Positions 37,545 through 49,452 are shown, counted from the stretch's first letter. The stretch: 56,622 nt of DNA from Blattamonas nauphoetae (GCA_033064195.1 JARBJD010000417.1:1-56622), one strand, 5' to 3'. Translations and numbers: made by a program. The notes: generated by a model not told the origin, from the sequence alone.

Positions 37545-39422
37545 CTACATGATTCCTAAATCTTTGTGCAACGCCTTCAGTGTGTGATTCGGATAGTACT
37601 CAACTTTTGGTTCACCATTCCTGTATCGTAATACCCACCACGTTGTTGCAGTTGTGGCTAGAATAGGCGCTGGAGGATGTGTAAATGTTGTCATCATACA
37701 ATCTCTTTCAGGAATTTTTTGACTTGGATCAAGAACATTATAGTACGTGTCAATCACTCCTTGATAAATTGGCTGAGATCTCAAAGTGACTGGAACATTC
37801 TGACCTCTGGAACTGATCGAATCATTACAGTTTGTTGGGCAACCACTTCTCTGGGTTGAGAAGCATAAAAGAAAATCAGAATTGTCATGAATTGGTCGTA
37901 CTCTTGTCATTGTCTCATTGGGATAATTCTGATCACCAGTGAGTTTCTCTTCAACGAGAGAATCTGTAAGTGATCGCTCCAAATCATCTGGAACAGCTAG
38001 ATAGGAATCGAGATTGAGAGTCGACAATGTGAACTGGTAGAAGCGAGCTCCAATAGTTGTTGTCGGTTGTTCTGGATAGTATTTGTTGAGTAGATTCACT
38101 TGGATATTCTTCTGCATTGGATTGTGGAAACATGTGACTTCACTATCGTAGTGACGGAATAGAAGCATGATATCCTTGGCATTAACGAGAACCATTTGCT
38201 GAGTACAATCAATTCCTGTTGCCGTTGGTGTCTTCTGAAATGGATAGAATGAGATCTTTTCAGCTGGAATTGTTCCTGGACGATTCTGATACATCTTCTT
38301 CAGATTCTCTTTCGCAATTTCCTTCATTTTGTATCCAGCACTCATGCAATACACATCATCAATGCGATAATCCATAATGTTGAGAGAAATGTATTGTTCA
38401 TCAGGGGAAGGTTCCGAGGTAATACCAGTCGGATGTGTATATACACAATCTTGTTTTACTGCCATGATCTTAAATGATTGACCGATTTGAACGAAGTTCT
38501 TTGTACATGGGGGGACGAGATATGGAAGGAAGGTTGGACGATCACGAGTACAATAGACAATTGAACTTCGGATGGGTGGTAACTGTGTTGTGTGGTCACT
38601 GATCAATTTCGAGAGTGTATTTAACAAAGTCAGTTCAGGATTTACAGGACAACAAACGAATGCATCTTCATTGATGTGCACACTCAATTTCAGATCTCCA
38701 AAGAGACATCGAGGATAGTCAGTCATGCCTGAGAATATGAGAAGATCTTCAAGATTAATAGACACACGAATTGGCACATCGATAGTGTCTTGAAACACTC
38801 CTGTTCCAGATGTTGTTGTGAAGTCTGATAATGGAATATAAACACCAGCGACTGATTCGTCATGATTCCAAGCATTCTGCCAAGGTGTGTGACAATGTTT
38901 TCGATTCTCCAATTGACTCTTTGGCTTGATCATGTTGTATATGTGAGACTCCATTGAGACACCATTGTTTGTTGTGCTGATGATTCTCTGATTGTTGTGA
39001 AGTACAGTATGGTCACGAAAGATTGATGCCGAATGTTTGAGTCCAACGAATATGAATATCCTCTCATTCATGTACGAGCCAATTTTACCTGCAGTTTGTT
39101 TCCAGTTGTTGACTTTCAGAGTTGCTGTCATCGTGAACGTAATGAAGGAATCATCGATTTGACAGATGTCTTGATTACCAGTCAATGGAATGATTATTTC
39201 CTGTCCTTTATTGAAGCGTGAGTTCTCTGATGGTTTCAATTCCTGAATCGAAGTACTGTGTGCCCCATCATTCAGAAGGTAATTTATGTGATGCTCAGAC
39301 ATGAGTTGTTGTTGTATTTGACCAATGTCATCTCTGGTATACTTGTTTGATCCAGTTGTATTTCCAGTTAATGATGATGCTCCAGTTCTTTTGTTTGTCA
39401 GATGTGTTATATGCGAATTCAT
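37545..39422 (-). CDS. Major capsid protein paralogue B (double jelly-roll-like), Polinton 2
   Basis: 625 residues, whole, ATG at 39422 after TTTTTTTATTTTTGATAAA. Segments: MNSHITHLTNKRTG, IPLTGNQDICQIDDSFITFT (first strand region), CLFGDLKLSVHINEDAFVCC, KISFYPFQKTPTATGIDCTQ and the C-terminal WWVLRYRNGEPKVEYYPNH. It is paralogous to capsid A over several blocks and slightly longer. Likely the second capsid subunit or the true major capsid protein. The family call depends on size, beta content and position. Confidence 0.72.
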   Translation of the reverse strand: MNSHITHLTNKRTGASSLTGNTTGSNKYTRDDIGQIQQQLMSEHHINYLLNDGAHSTSIQELKPSENSRFNKGQEIIIPLTGNQDICQIDDSFITFTMTATLKVNNWKQTAGKIGSYMNERIFIFVGLKHSASIFRDHTVLHNNQRIISTTNNGVSMESHIYNMIKPKSQLENRKHCHTPWQNAWNHDESVAGVYIPLSDFTTTSGTGVFQDTIDVPIRVSINLEDLLIFSGMTDYPRCLFGDLKLSVHINEDAFVCCPVNPELTLLNTLSKLISDHTTQLPPIRSSIVYCTRDRPTFLPYLVPPCTKNFVQIGQSFKIMAVKQDCVYTHPTGITSEPSPDEQYISLNIMDYRIDDVYCMSAGYKMKEIAKENLKKMYQNRPGTIPAEKISFYPFQKTPTATGIDCTQQMVLVNAKDIMLLFRHYDSEVTCFHNPMQKNIQVNLLNKYYPEQPTTTIGARFYQFTLSTLNLDSYLAVPDDLERSLTDSLVEEKLTGDQNYPNETMTRVRPIHDNSDFLLCFSTQRSGCPTNCNDSISSRGQNVPVTLRSQPIYQGVIDTYYNVLDPSQKIPERDCMMTTFTHPPAPILATTATTWWVLRYRNGEPKVEYYPNHTLKALHKDLGIM

Positions 39423-39450
39423 TTTATCAAAAATAAAAAAACAATATTAC

Positions 39451-39747
39451 TTATTTCTTTTTGACTTTCTTCTTCTTTGGTTTCAGCTTTTCTTCAAGTC
39501 TCAGTATTTCTCCTCTTAGTTTATTCGCAACTGCTGTGTTTCCTTCATTGATCGCTTGCTCATATTGTGCCATCTTTTCTGCATGGATTTGCTGATCCGA
39601 TTTCACATCTGGAATCATCTCAACACCTGTCTGTGCTACCTTAGAAATCAGAGGTCCAACAAAGGTGATAAGATTCAGAAATGGAGCTCCAACTCTGAGT
39701 ATATTTTTTCCAACTGCTGCTAATTTTGATTACCAACCTGGTGCCAT
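39451..39747 (-). pseudogene. Small MAPG-starting virion-like protein 1, Polinton 2
   Basis: Twin of 10545-10846, read from the ATG at 39747. The hydrophobic (NLITFVGPLISKVAQTG-like) and lysine-rich C-terminal parts are visible. Broken. Its end carries KKKVKKK. Confidence 0.5.
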
Positions 39748-39784
39748 TTTAGGAAAATAAAAATATTTGAATACTCGTGAATGT

Positions 39785-40135
39785 TTATGCTTTGAATTGA
39801 ATTTTGGAATTTGACGAGAGTGGCATATCATCATTGGAGTAACGTCCATTTCGTGGTGGTTCGTACTCGATCATCTGTCTTGCCTCTGCAAGGCTTCGAA
39901 CCCGACTGGGGTCGAGTGGTTGTTGAGGTGCTCGATTGATCGCCTTATTTTGTTGATAAACGTCCATCATTCCTCCGAATCCATTGAGTATTCCACCTGC
40001 TGTTTGTCCGAATTTACTGTTCGTTTGTGAGAGCAATCCACCACCGACTTGAAGCAATGTTGGAGCTAGAGGTTTGATGAATTGAAAGAATTGCTTGCCA
40101 ATATTTTTGAGTTTGTTGAAACTTCCTGGAGCCAT
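39785..40135 (-). CDS. Small MAPG-starting virion-like protein 2, Polinton 2
   Basis: 116 residues, whole: MAPGSFNKLKNIGKQFFQFI, a hydrophobic glycine-rich stretch LAPTLLQVGGGLLSQ, then GGMMDVYQQNKAINRAPQQP and a polar tail ending SNSKIQFKA. The T-rich motif adjoins the ATG. The amphipathic head suggests a membrane-interacting minor virion protein; this is inference. Confidence 0.6.
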   Translation of the reverse strand: MAPGSFNKLKNIGKQFFQFIKPLAPTLLQVGGGLLSQTNSKFGQTAGGILNGFGGMMDVYQQNKAINRAPQQPLDPSRVRSLAEARQMIEYEPPRNGRYSNDDMPLSSNSKIQFKA

Positions 40136-40170
40136 TTATGTAAAAATAAAAAATACAATTCATTTATAAT

Positions 40171-40755
40171 TTATCTCGGGATTGCCTTTGTTAGAGAAAT
40201 GCCATACTTGAGAATAGTGTTGTATGCTTCATTGTAGGCAATACTCATGTCTTTTCCACCAACGAGGATCTTGAAAATGGTTCTAAACACTGGGAGTTTA
40301 TTCAGACATAAGCACTTCTCAGACAGGTCATCCAATTCAATCACCACATCATTGATCCCAGTGAGTGTTGCTATCAGTGCACATAAATCACTTTGGTTTG
40401 TGATCAGTTTCTTTGATGGTTCAATGAGGTTATTCAGTAGTTTCTTTTCACAGGCAAATGCATTTTTGTAGACGAGCAATAACTGATCTTTGAATGCTGA
40501 AATGTTTGATGCATATTCTCGGAGTGGAATAGAACGACTCTGAATTGGTGCTGATGGATAGGTCTCCAGTGGTGGATCGTAAGCACCTCGTTCATTTTCA
40601 AGCTCCACATTTGCGCTCTGGTCATTACGATCTTCGAGTCTCGATCTTCCAGAATTGGATCCTTTATTGTCGATAATGACATTGTTGGTGATTGATGTTG
40701 GTACGGAAGAAGAACTTGTGTGTTTCGTAAATTGACAACTTAGAATTGGTTGCAT
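40171..40755 (-). CDS. Conserved ~194-residue Polinton protein, Polinton 2
   Basis: Twin of 11236-11823 with a polar N-terminal half and a helical C-terminal half (NDVVIELDDLSEKCLCLNKL). The helical half is nearly identical between copies while the polar part varies. Unknown function within the virion gene block. Confidence 0.65.
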   Translation of the reverse strand: MQPILSCQFTKHTSSSSVPTSITNNVIIDNKGSNSGRSRLEDRNDQSANVELENERGAYDPPLETYPSAPIQSRSIPLREYASNISAFKDQLLLVYKNAFACEKKLLNNLIEPSKKLITNQSDLCALIATLTGINDVVIELDDLSEKCLCLNKLPVFRTIFKILVGGKDMSIAYNEAYNTILKYGISLTKAIPR

Positions 40756-40792
40756 CACTTTCTATAAAAATAAAAAATATATATTAATGTTT

Positions 40793-41734
40793 TTAATCAC
40801 TCATTTCTTTCTGTTCCTGTGCAAATCGACAATACCCAGGCATTTCAGATTGGAATCCACTGATATCATCATCTGTGACTGTTTTAAATGCTTTGGCTTT
40901 CAGTTTACTAACTTCTGTTGATATATGAGTTGAATAGTGAGTACAGTATTCCGGTAAATACGTTAAATCTTGAGTACTCATTTGGAGAAACACTGGATAA
41001 ATCTGATCTTTGAAGGCTTTCTTTTGTTTCCTACTGGGATTGTAGTCCTGAACATGATCAATAAGCCATTGATCCCACATCAGTGATGCAATCTGTGATT
41101 GAATTGAATTGAACACCATATTGTCTAATACATTCTTGCTGGGATCAGCTGGATTGCTTCGATTTGCACGAGTTATTCTCAATGTGTCTGTCATTTGTTC
41201 ACCAACAGCTCTCTTCATTATTGCATATGGTTGTTGAGATCGTTTAGTCTTCATCTCTTCATAGCTGATGTCTCGAAAATTGGTTGGCAAATCGTATGTT
41301 CCATTCTTGAGGAAATTCCTATGCACCGCTTTTATTTTCCTTCCATTCTCTTGATTGAACGATGTGTATGATTTCAGTCTTCGCATATCTGGTGTTGGAT
41401 TCATGGCGTAGTATGTCTCTTTGACTGGTCTACTGTTGTACGGAGGTAGCATAGCACCATTGACTGCAATCAGATCTCCAGTATCATTATCGTAGACCAT
41501 CACATCAGGAACTTGTCCATATTGTTCTACTTTCGCAGTCCAATTTCGTCCAGTTCTCGTAATATACTCTCGAGCTGATGGAAGACTACACAGAGCATCA
41601 TTGCGTCTGGTTTGAATGTCATCCTCAGCAAAGATTTGTTTCAATGCTGCTTGAGTCTCTGCTGCGTATCTCATTCTTGGTTTCTTCGCTTGTGCTTTTC
41701 TTTGTGGTTGAACGTACACTATCTTTTGTGACAT
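40793..41734 (-). CDS. Conserved 313-residue Polinton protein, Polinton 2
   Basis: Twin of 11860-12813 with a basic N-terminus (QRKAQAKKPRMRY) and the conserved block NVLDNMVFNSIQSQIASLMW. It is clearly more diverged from its twin than the ATPase pair is, especially after residue 240. Divergent to the ATPase gene with a 61-bp gap. Unknown; perhaps a core or packaging protein. Confidence 0.65.
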   Translation of the reverse strand: MSQKIVYVQPQRKAQAKKPRMRYAAETQAALKQIFAEDDIQTRRNDALCSLPSAREYITRTGRNWTAKVEQYGQVPDVMVYDNDTGDLIAVNGAMLPPYNSRPVKETYYAMNPTPDMRRLKSYTSFNQENGRKIKAVHRNFLKNGTYDLPTNFRDISYEEMKTKRSQQPYAIMKRAVGEQMTDTLRITRANRSNPADPSKNVLDNMVFNSIQSQIASLMWDQWLIDHVQDYNPSRKQKKAFKDQIYPVFLQMSTQDLTYLPEYCTHYSTHISTEVSKLKAKAFKTVTDDDISGFQSEMPGYCRFAQEQKEMSD

Positions 41735-41795
41735 TGAGTGTTTTCATACAAAATAAAAAAACCAAAAGTATATTTTAATTAGAGTTAAATCACAA
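41735..41795. promoter_or_regulatory. Divergent intergenic promoter region, Polinton 2
   Basis: TTTTTTATTTTGTATG on the minus strand and TATATTTTAATTAGAG on the plus strand, as at 12814-12872. Conservation of both between elements supports a two-way promoter. Confidence 0.5.
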
Positions 41796-42677
41796 ATGAA
41801 GAAATCGAATATGGCTAAACCAGAGGTTTCGCGGCGGGTGGAACCCTTGTCTCTAACAGCCTATGTGAATGCAAAATTGAGTGAAGCGTCACATAGAAAT
41901 GTTTCTCATGAAGTGCAATCACAAATACATCCAGATCTGAATTTCAATCGTAATAGTGTAAATGTCCTCGTTGGAAACAGAGGAAGTGGGAAAACATTCA
42001 ATGCTCTTCGAGAGGTTGCCAAGCTCCAGAATGTTCAAGTCAGAAATGAACTCTTTCACCTCTTTGTCTTCGTCACTGATAAGAACATTGATCCAACCTT
42101 TGATAAATTCAAACCAATATTGAATGTTCCATACGGGAAGGTCAAGTATGATGATGCTCTTCCATTTCTGTTGGAACTCTCTGAATCAAAAGCTGCCTAT
42201 GAAGAGATTATTGACAATCAGTGGCAGAATAGAATCACAGATGAATGTAGAGATGATCTCTTTGACTCACTTTACATTGATGATTTCTCAGTGAAGAATC
42301 TCCAAACGATTATCCTCTTGGATGACTGTCGTAGAATCCTTGGTGAACGTAGAACATCCAAAAATAGAATGACAATGATGGACTTGTTACTGGAGAATCG
42401 ACAACCGAAATTCACATTCTTTCTGACAATGCATGAGCTCTTCAGTTTGTCAGCTGACATGAAGTCAAACATTGATTCAATGTGGATCTTTGGAGGATTC
42501 AACAAAGAACGAATCAGTCGTGTCTATCCTCAGTTGAACTCACCAATTGATATTCAGCACTTCTGGAATGTCTACCAAAGGAAACAGAAATGTGAAGCAA
42601 TCATTCTTCGATACAATACTGATGGAGTTGCACTGAATGAGATCAACAAAGATGGGTTAATCAGAAGGGTCCGTTAG
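41796..42677 (+). CDS. FtsK/HerA-type genome-packaging ATPase, Polinton 2
   Basis: 293 residues, whole. Walker A GNRGSGKT at 60-67 and Walker B IILLDD at about 172-177 are identical to element 1; the whole protein is about 90 percent identical, with most changes in the first 35 residues. Its 3' end overlaps the convergent small gene 42657-43016 by 21 bp. Confidence 0.88.
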   Translation: MKKSNMAKPEVSRRVEPLSLTAYVNAKLSEASHRNVSHEVQSQIHPDLNFNRNSVNVLVGNRGSGKTFNALREVAKLQNVQVRNELFHLFVFVTDKNIDPTFDKFKPILNVPYGKVKYDDALPFLLELSESKAAYEEIIDNQWQNRITDECRDDLFDSLYIDDFSVKNLQTIILLDDCRRILGERRTSKNRMTMMDLLLENRQPKFTFFLTMHELFSLSADMKSNIDSMWIFGGFNKERISRVYPQLNSPIDIQHFWNVYQRKQKCEAIILRYNTDGVALNEINKDGLIRRVR

Positions 42678-43016
42678 TTCTTGGATGAGGTTGTTGATGG
42701 TCTCGTCAAGACTTCGAAGCCTCATGCTGAGAGTATCTGTCAACGTTCGAATTGATTCTTCAATGTCGGACAATCTCTGATCAATCGAGAGTGAACTAGG
42801 AGGAGTGGAAGCATCAACATATCGTTTCCTCAGTGCAATCTCACCTCTTATTTTTGTGATTCTGTATCCATCGATTTGAATCATCCTATTCAGTTTCTGT
42901 GTTGTGTACTCATTCAGTTCTTTTCTATTCTTCTCCAAGTATCTCTGAAAGTCGTGGATGTTTGTGAACTCCTTCTGCTCAGGATCAAACGGTTCCAATA
43001 TTTTCAGTGATGTCAT
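42657..43016 (-). CDS. Small coiled-coil Polinton protein, Polinton 2
   Basis: 119 residues: MTSLKILEPFDPEQK, a helical basic middle, then a coiled-coil tail LSDIEESIRTLTDTLSMRLR and LDETINNLIQEL. It is longer than the element-1 copy. Overlapping antisense to the ATPase end suggests compact packing. Function unknown. Confidence 0.6.
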   Translation of the reverse strand: MTSLKILEPFDPEQKEFTNIHDFQRYLEKNRKELNEYTTQKLNRMIQIDGYRITKIRGEIALRKRYVDASTPPSSLSIDQRLSDIEESIRTLTDTLSMRLRSLDETINNLIQELTDPSD

Positions 43017-43085
43017 TTCAATGAAATAAAAATATTTGAAACCATTTCGAAATTCGATTAAATTGAAGCGAACGAAGTTCTGAGG

Positions 43086-45013
43086 TCAGAGTAGACCGAA
43101 CTCAGCAATGAACTCTGGAGTTAAGTCGTCAATTGAGTCTGCATGGAACTTTGTGTGTTGGATTGGAACATAGACAACTTTTGACAAACATGTGAGTCCA
43201 TTCAGTAGAGTAGCTACCACATTACCGTGCTTGTATTCAATGAATTTCCCCACGAATTGAAACTGTCTACGCTTCTTCTGAAACTTAGCAACAGTCTTGT
43301 CCAAATCAAGGTGAATCAACAGAATATTTCCTGGTTTGTATTTCCATAACATCTGCGTTGTCTGTTGTCTTTGGATGTTCTTTAATTGTTCTTCACAACT
43401 GGAGATATACAGTGCTTCAATTTCACGATTGTTTTGTGCCTGCTGTGGAGTGAACTTGTTCCAGTACTGATTCATCAATGAATGATTTGCCATTTGTGTT
43501 GCATTGTCTTGGAATCCATCTCTGATTGTTCTGATCACTCGATCGACAATTCTATTGTGATTTGTGAATGGCGAACTTGTGAAATATGTACTGACGTTCT
43601 GATCCTTGAAAACTCTGATGCTTCACTTGTCCATGCTGCTTCTCCATCACCTCGAATGTTGTTGACGCTAACTCCACGATGATTAATCAGATCGTTGATT
43701 GCAGTCTTGACTTTGCTCCATGATTTATCCAGTACAGGAATGACAACAAGGTATTTTGGTGTTGATGTTAATTGCGAAGAGGTAGATCTGAAGAACTGTT
43801 TTCGACGTTGGTGATTGGATAAAACGAGATCAATTTCCCATGATCCAAACTTGGGAGAAAAGTATGGTCGATCACAATTCTGAGGAACCTTTCTGTCTGA
43901 TGTCTTCTGTGGATCACCTGTAATTGCTTTCGGACATGAACTGCATCTTTGATCGAAATGGATACACAATTTTTCCGTTGTTTTAGGAATCATTGGTGGA
44001 TCAATTCTCATTCTGTCACTTCCTTTTTCTCTCTGTGTTTTCCTCGGATGTGCTACACTCCATCTGTGATCATATTCCTCATACCAATCCTGAAATGATC
44101 TTCCTCCGAATGGGATTTGTTTTGTGTGAGTCAGAATGAAGTCAAGATCTTCGTTCGCAATCTTTCTGTTTATTGAGGCTCGAACAAATGTGTCTCTGTT
44201 CATTTTATTTGCGTCCAGCATGTGAGAGGTAATAAAGTGTTCCATCTGCTTTAGATTATTCAATATTGAGTTCTCAGCTTTGATCTGTTCATCTTCGGAA
44301 TCATTTCTCTGTTGATGATCAAACAATCCTTTCATTTGTGCCAACTTATTGAGCACTTGCTGTGTCGTCGGTTCGTAGTGTCTGATCTCTCTCACTGGGT
44401 GGGTGAACACGGTTGGTGTGAAGATGGGATTTCTCTCAATTGGATCCTGCATCTGTGAAATTGGTGTAATGTCATCATCATCATCATCATCCTCATCATC
44501 CTCTTCGAACTTCCTCTCCTTCATTGGATATTCATATTCAAACCCCATTGATTTCAAGTTTCTCTTCAGTCCAGGAATAATTAGATATTCAGGTGGTTCA
44601 ATTGCTATTGGTCTTTGCACTGGAATGGGTATTGGTCTTGCCTCTGCAGGGCTTCGAACTCTTGGTGAGAGAATTGGTGTCACTTGTTGATTGTACTTTC
44701 GATGATATTCTTTATACATCTTGTATGCTTTTTCACATCTCCAATCACTAAAACGTTTTCCCAAGAATTCAATAAGAAACTGTGAGACTACTTTTGTTCC
44801 AACTGAGAGAGTTAACTTTGGAGAGAGACCTCCATTAAACCAATCCTCGAAATATGTTTCGTCGTTTGCTACATATTCTCCATGTGAATCATAGACATCA
44901 TATACTGGTAAAGTGTTGGTTCTATTGAACTTGACATTGAATATTTTCTCTTTAGAGTGTTGTGTGCAATTCAGTTACCTATTCACTAAAGTATTAATCT
45001 GTCGTGTATTCAT
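43086..45013 (-). pseudogene. DDE integrase, Polinton 2 (broken)
   Basis: Counterpart of the whole integrase at 14122-16047, from an ATG at 45013 with the T-rich motif upstream. Core pieces are visible (WEIDLVL, NNIRGDGEAAW, VIRTIRD or MIRTIRDGF, and the C-terminal NILLIHLDLDKTVAKFQKKR). The variable N-terminal extension carries an acidic run (EEDDEDDDDDDD). Broken in several places. Confidence 0.82.
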
Positions 45014-45036
45014 TTATACAAAAATAAAGTTTGTGT

Positions 45037-48000
45037 TTATTCAATTATAAAATCAGTAGCTTTCAGTCCATGAATGAATGGAGGACACGATTCATTTTCC
45101 AGTACGATTGCCATCAGATGAATTCCACTGAGACTGAGTTTCTGCTGTTGTATTTTCGCTATCTCAAATCCATTGCTGTCCTCTTCGCTCACGATTCTTC
45201 TCGTCTGGGAAGTTCAGTGTTGTGTCACAGTTTTCTCCATTAAGACACTTCACATAATCGTCACTTGTGATATTTGTTTTCTTTAGAGACACTCCTTTGA
45301 TCTTGCATTTCTCATCGAGAGAGTAACACTTTGGGTGCAAGACAGATCATCTGTTCACCTTCCTTTCAATTGCTAATCCCAACAGCTTCTTCTCATCATC
45401 AACTCCTTTTCAGGATTGGGAAACCATTCATATTTGTGTGCATCATAGAATTCCTTGTCAGCAATCACGTGTTCAAATTGTTGATGAATTCCTGCATTCG
45501 GATCACCACTAATTGCCCAATATGCAGAGTCAGTATCCCCCTCACAGAAATGAATCTTGTTCATGTCGAGGCATTTGTACATGAAGTTGTAGATGAAATT
45601 CAGATACCAGAACTTGGCATTGTCGAGTGTGAATACTGCTTCTTGCAGACATGTCTTGCATGATGCTTTCTCTCTGATCTTCAATCACGATGTAGTTGTC
45701 CTCATTGATCTCTCTTGGTCGCTACAAATCCTTTCATCATCTGTTTCCAAGTATGTTCTCTTCTCATTGCAGATTGTGATTGAGTTGTACTTCTCAGTGT
45801 TCATTCCATCGTATCCGTAACTTCCATTCAAGTTCGGTCTTACAGAATTGTTCTTTCCCTTGTTTCCAACCTTCATTGCTTCTATTCTGTCATTCATGAA
45901 TGAGGTCACAAATGGTTCAAATCCAGCATGTCTCGAGAACACCATCACACTCTTAATGTCATCAATAATGAAGTGGCAATAGTCGATGAGGAACCACAGA
46001 TAGTATGTCGAAAAGAACATATACTGATCGTGTGTGCTCAAGAGTTGGGTCAGCTTTCTTTGTTTGTCATCAGTCTTCAATCCATGTTTCTTCATCAACG
46101 AATAGGTCTTCTCTCCAATGTTCTCTTCTGTTGTATTGACCACAATGTTTCTGAAGATTGGTGGGAAGTTAATGAACTCATTTATGTACTTTTCATCGAT
46201 GTGTCCTTTCAGTTCTGCAACGAATAATGTCTTCTGATTCTTGTCCTCGATGATCTTTCGACATTCTTTATCTCCTGTTGCGGTGAATAAGCATCGTCCT
46301 GGCATGTACATTCTGTGTTTGGTATATGGATTGTTCTTGTTCTTGATTGATGAGAAAGCACTTGGATAAAGTGAATTAAAGTCAACACCACAGACATGAG
46401 TCATTTTATGTTCAGTATCTTTGGAGACAACTTTTCCATCTTCATATGTGAAGTGATTGATTGGAGTCAAGTCTTTGATATTCTGACGATGTTGAACATT
46501 CGATAATCCACCAGTCACTGCTGCTCTGAGTTTGTGATAGGTTTGCTCATGTGTCAGAGTCATTGGCAATGATTTCCAGATGCAATACTTCTTCAGTTGT
46601 ATTCTCAATCTAGTGAGATGTTCATCTTTGTCTGACTTGTAGGTGTTGCAGTAATCACAGCAGATCTTAACGTTCTCTTTTGAATGACCTTTTGAATTGT
46701 CGATTCGATCCAGTGTTGGTCGAACTGGTTGTGTGAAGTGACTCTTGCAGATGTAGCACACTCTCTTGCATTGTTGAACAAACCAATCATAGTCTGCTTC
46801 AGTGACATTTTTATCAGTACTGCGATGAGCTTTCTGGTCTTGATAAATGTACGATGCAACTTTGTACTTCCAGTATTGTTTCGTGATTTTTATTTCACCA
46901 GATTGATCCACTCCATTGAAATCATCGTCGATATCAAAGTCCTTATACGCATAAGCATACTTGATTGCTGAAGCATTGGCTGACAGTGAGAGATTGTGCA
47001 ACATGTCCACTTTGTATTGGAAGTTCAGATCAATCGGATTGTCCAATGGTGCAATCATGCATTCGACGTCTCTGATGTTGTAGAACTTGAGGTAATCCCA
47101 TCTGTTCTTGAATCCTTGTTTGTTCCAATCATCAAGGTACATTTGGGAATCAGTGTCGGACATTTCACTGTTGTTCAGACTGGAATAGAATTCATATTTG
47201 GAGAATGGTTCTTGTTTGCTCAGCACTGTGTCGTAGTCTGATGAATCAAATGATTCGTATGCAAAGAATGATTTCTGAAGCGTTGTATTTCCTCCAAAGG
47301 CTTTGACTGCATTGTCCAACGTCATTGGTCCTGTGTAGGACATCATATCAATGAATCGAAGTACCTGTTGTGTCTTCTCATGTCTGATCAGTACTTGTTT
47401 GTACTTCGTTGTGGATCCAAGAAAGCTAACCACTTTCCAATCCTTGTCAACGAGATCACGGAAGATGAGATTGATGTCAAATCTGGAGCTATTGAATCCA
47501 ATCACACTGACTTCATTTTGTGAGGGAATCTCTGGATCATCGTAGAAGTTGTCTTCTCGGACTGTCTCAGCATATTTGAAGAGCTGTCTGATCCATTGCT
47601 TCACAAAGTCATTTCCATCTCGAAGATCAAAGTAGATTGACTTCACTCCTGATTTTGTTTTGATTGCTGATGCAACTGAGAGAGGCTTCAAGTGTGAGAT
47701 CAACTGTGTGTTGTCATCAGAGAATAAATTGTCAAGAATGAGATCTTCCATTGTTTCGAAATCGTATGTTATGTAGAACTGTGTTGGTTTGAATTCGTCT
47801 TGTCTCTTGTGTGCCATCAGAAATTCATGAGTTCTATTGTTGAGGATATGTGGAACATATGGTCTTGGTGTTTTGTCAAGAGTGATCTTCTTCACATGTT
47901 TTCCATCAAGTTCTTTGCACTCTTTGAGATGCTTCTCGTAGTATGTCTTGAAGTGAGAATCCTTGACTTGGAATCCTCTTGACTGACAATACGGACAGAG

Positions 48001-49091
48001 TTTGTATCCAGTGATTTTCTCAGGATCAACAATGAACATCACATGAACGAGTGTGGCTGAAAGTGGAATCATCAGGATGGGAAGAACTCTTGCATCATCA
48101 TTTTCGTTGACATACGATTGACTTAGGAAATACTTCTTCTTGTCTTCATCGTATTCATAGATGTGAACTGTGATGTTGTGTCTAATCATTTCTTCTCCAA
48201 ATCACAAGCGATATCAAATCCAGGATAATTTCGCAAGTGTTCAGTAAGTTGATGTGGCTTCAGGTGGGTTAGATTCTTCGATTCTGCGAACAATCGTTTT
48301 TGCTTCAACGTTTCTCATATTGATTGATATCTTCTTTTCCCAGGAACTTCAGGAAGGGTGAGGAATGATAGTGCTTGAAAGAAGCAGATATTGTATTCAG
48401 AATCAATGTACCGAACATTCCTCGTTTTGATGTGTTCAGTGAGAATGGCATTAGCTTTTCCTGCAACTGGGAATCGATAGACTGCAACCAGAATGGAGTG
48501 GAATGCAATGTACATAGTCTTCGTATCCATTAGTGTTCTCTCTTGAGATTCTTTGATCAGATTGATTGCATATTTTGAATACTCACTATTGTCTCCTGAA
48601 CTTCTTATCACTGTTGGGAAACTTTTTGATGTGTTCTCTAATTCTGGTCTGAAGTCTTTGTACGTTGTCTCACTACCATCTTTTCTCTCGATGATCTTAC
48701 CAAAGTCAATACAAATCTTGAACGGATGATCCTTCTCTTTGTCGAATACTGCTTTGATGAAGGTTGTGATTTCTTCAACATTCTTCAAGTGATTGTGGAA
48801 GTACAATTGATATGGCTTTCCATTGTCTTCAACCTTCTCGACCTCATTCTTTTTGAACTTCCTTCGTGCATTCATGAGACAAGAATTGAATGCTGCTTTG
48901 TCACGTGGTTCAGCGAGTAAGATACATTCATCAAATCCCTCAAATGTCTGCACTTCTCTCTTTTCCATTTGTTCATTTTTCTTTTGAATGATCAAGAGAT
49001 TCTTCATCCAATGATCCATCAGCTTCTCTTCAATTGATTTCAGTTTCCACGTCATTCTGAACACTTGCTTCTTCAGTTCATCTTTGTTCAC
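45037..49091 (-). pseudogene. Protein-primed family B DNA polymerase, Polinton 2 (broken)
   Basis: Better preserved than the element-1 copy: one frame at 45685-48189 alone covers 834 residues. It includes the late OTU-like block (SATLVHVMFIVD), the CPYC...HLKEC finger, exonuclease ITYDFETMED, IGFNSSRFD and YNIRD, the HNH-like module, RAAVTGGLSNV and palm motif A CGVDFNSLYPS. Motif C EGDTDSAYW and the C-terminus follow further left, and the OTU-like cysteine block YNICFFQALS lies near 48380. About five breaks. Confidence 0.88.
46628..46784 (-). other. HNH-nuclease-like module embedded in the polymerase, Polinton 2
   Basis: VCYICKSHF, TLDRIDNSKGHSKENVK and CCDYCNTYKSD in order, as in element 1. 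Here it lies within the long continuous frame, so it is part of the same polypeptide as the exonuclease and palm motifs, not a separate gene. Confidence 0.72.
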
Positions 49092-49100
49092 TCTTGGATT

Positions 49101-49409
49101 TTATTTCATGATTTGCATTCTTGCTTTGCTGTCTTCTTCATTCATCATTGCATTGTTATTGTTCTCTTCAAGTTTGTGAATAAAATCATCGATCTGATAG
49201 TTGGTAATATTCCTTATTTCTCCTTCAAAGTGGAGATCTGGATTCTTGAGCATGGACAGAAGATATGCTCTCTGATGTTGGTAGTTTCCAATGTTTGGAT
49301 TATATGTTCGATCATAGCCATGTTCATCCTTGAATTCAAAGGTGGTGTTTGGAAATAGTGTTCTAATTTTCGTGATGCTGTCTGTGACAAATTTCAGTGT
49401 CGCCGCCAT
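49101..49409 (-). CDS. Small 102-residue frame upstream of the polymerase, Polinton 2
   Basis: MAATLKFVTDSITKIRTLFP, a beta-like FEFKDEHGYDRTYNPN segment and an Asn/Glu-rich end with KLEENNNNAMMNEED. Preceded by TTTATTTTCGGATTTTTTAA and the TTTGTAGTAA variant of the promoter motif. It could be a separate small protein or the first part of the polymerase; a terminal protein is not excluded. Confidence 0.45.
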   Translation of the reverse strand: MAATLKFVTDSITKIRTLFPNTTFEFKDEHGYDRTYNPNIGNYQHQRAYLLSMLKNPDLHFEGEIRNITNYQIDDFIHKLEENNNNAMMNEEDSKARMQIMK

Positions 49410-49452
49410 TTACTACAAATTAAAAAATCCGAAAATAAAAAAAGTTGAGCGT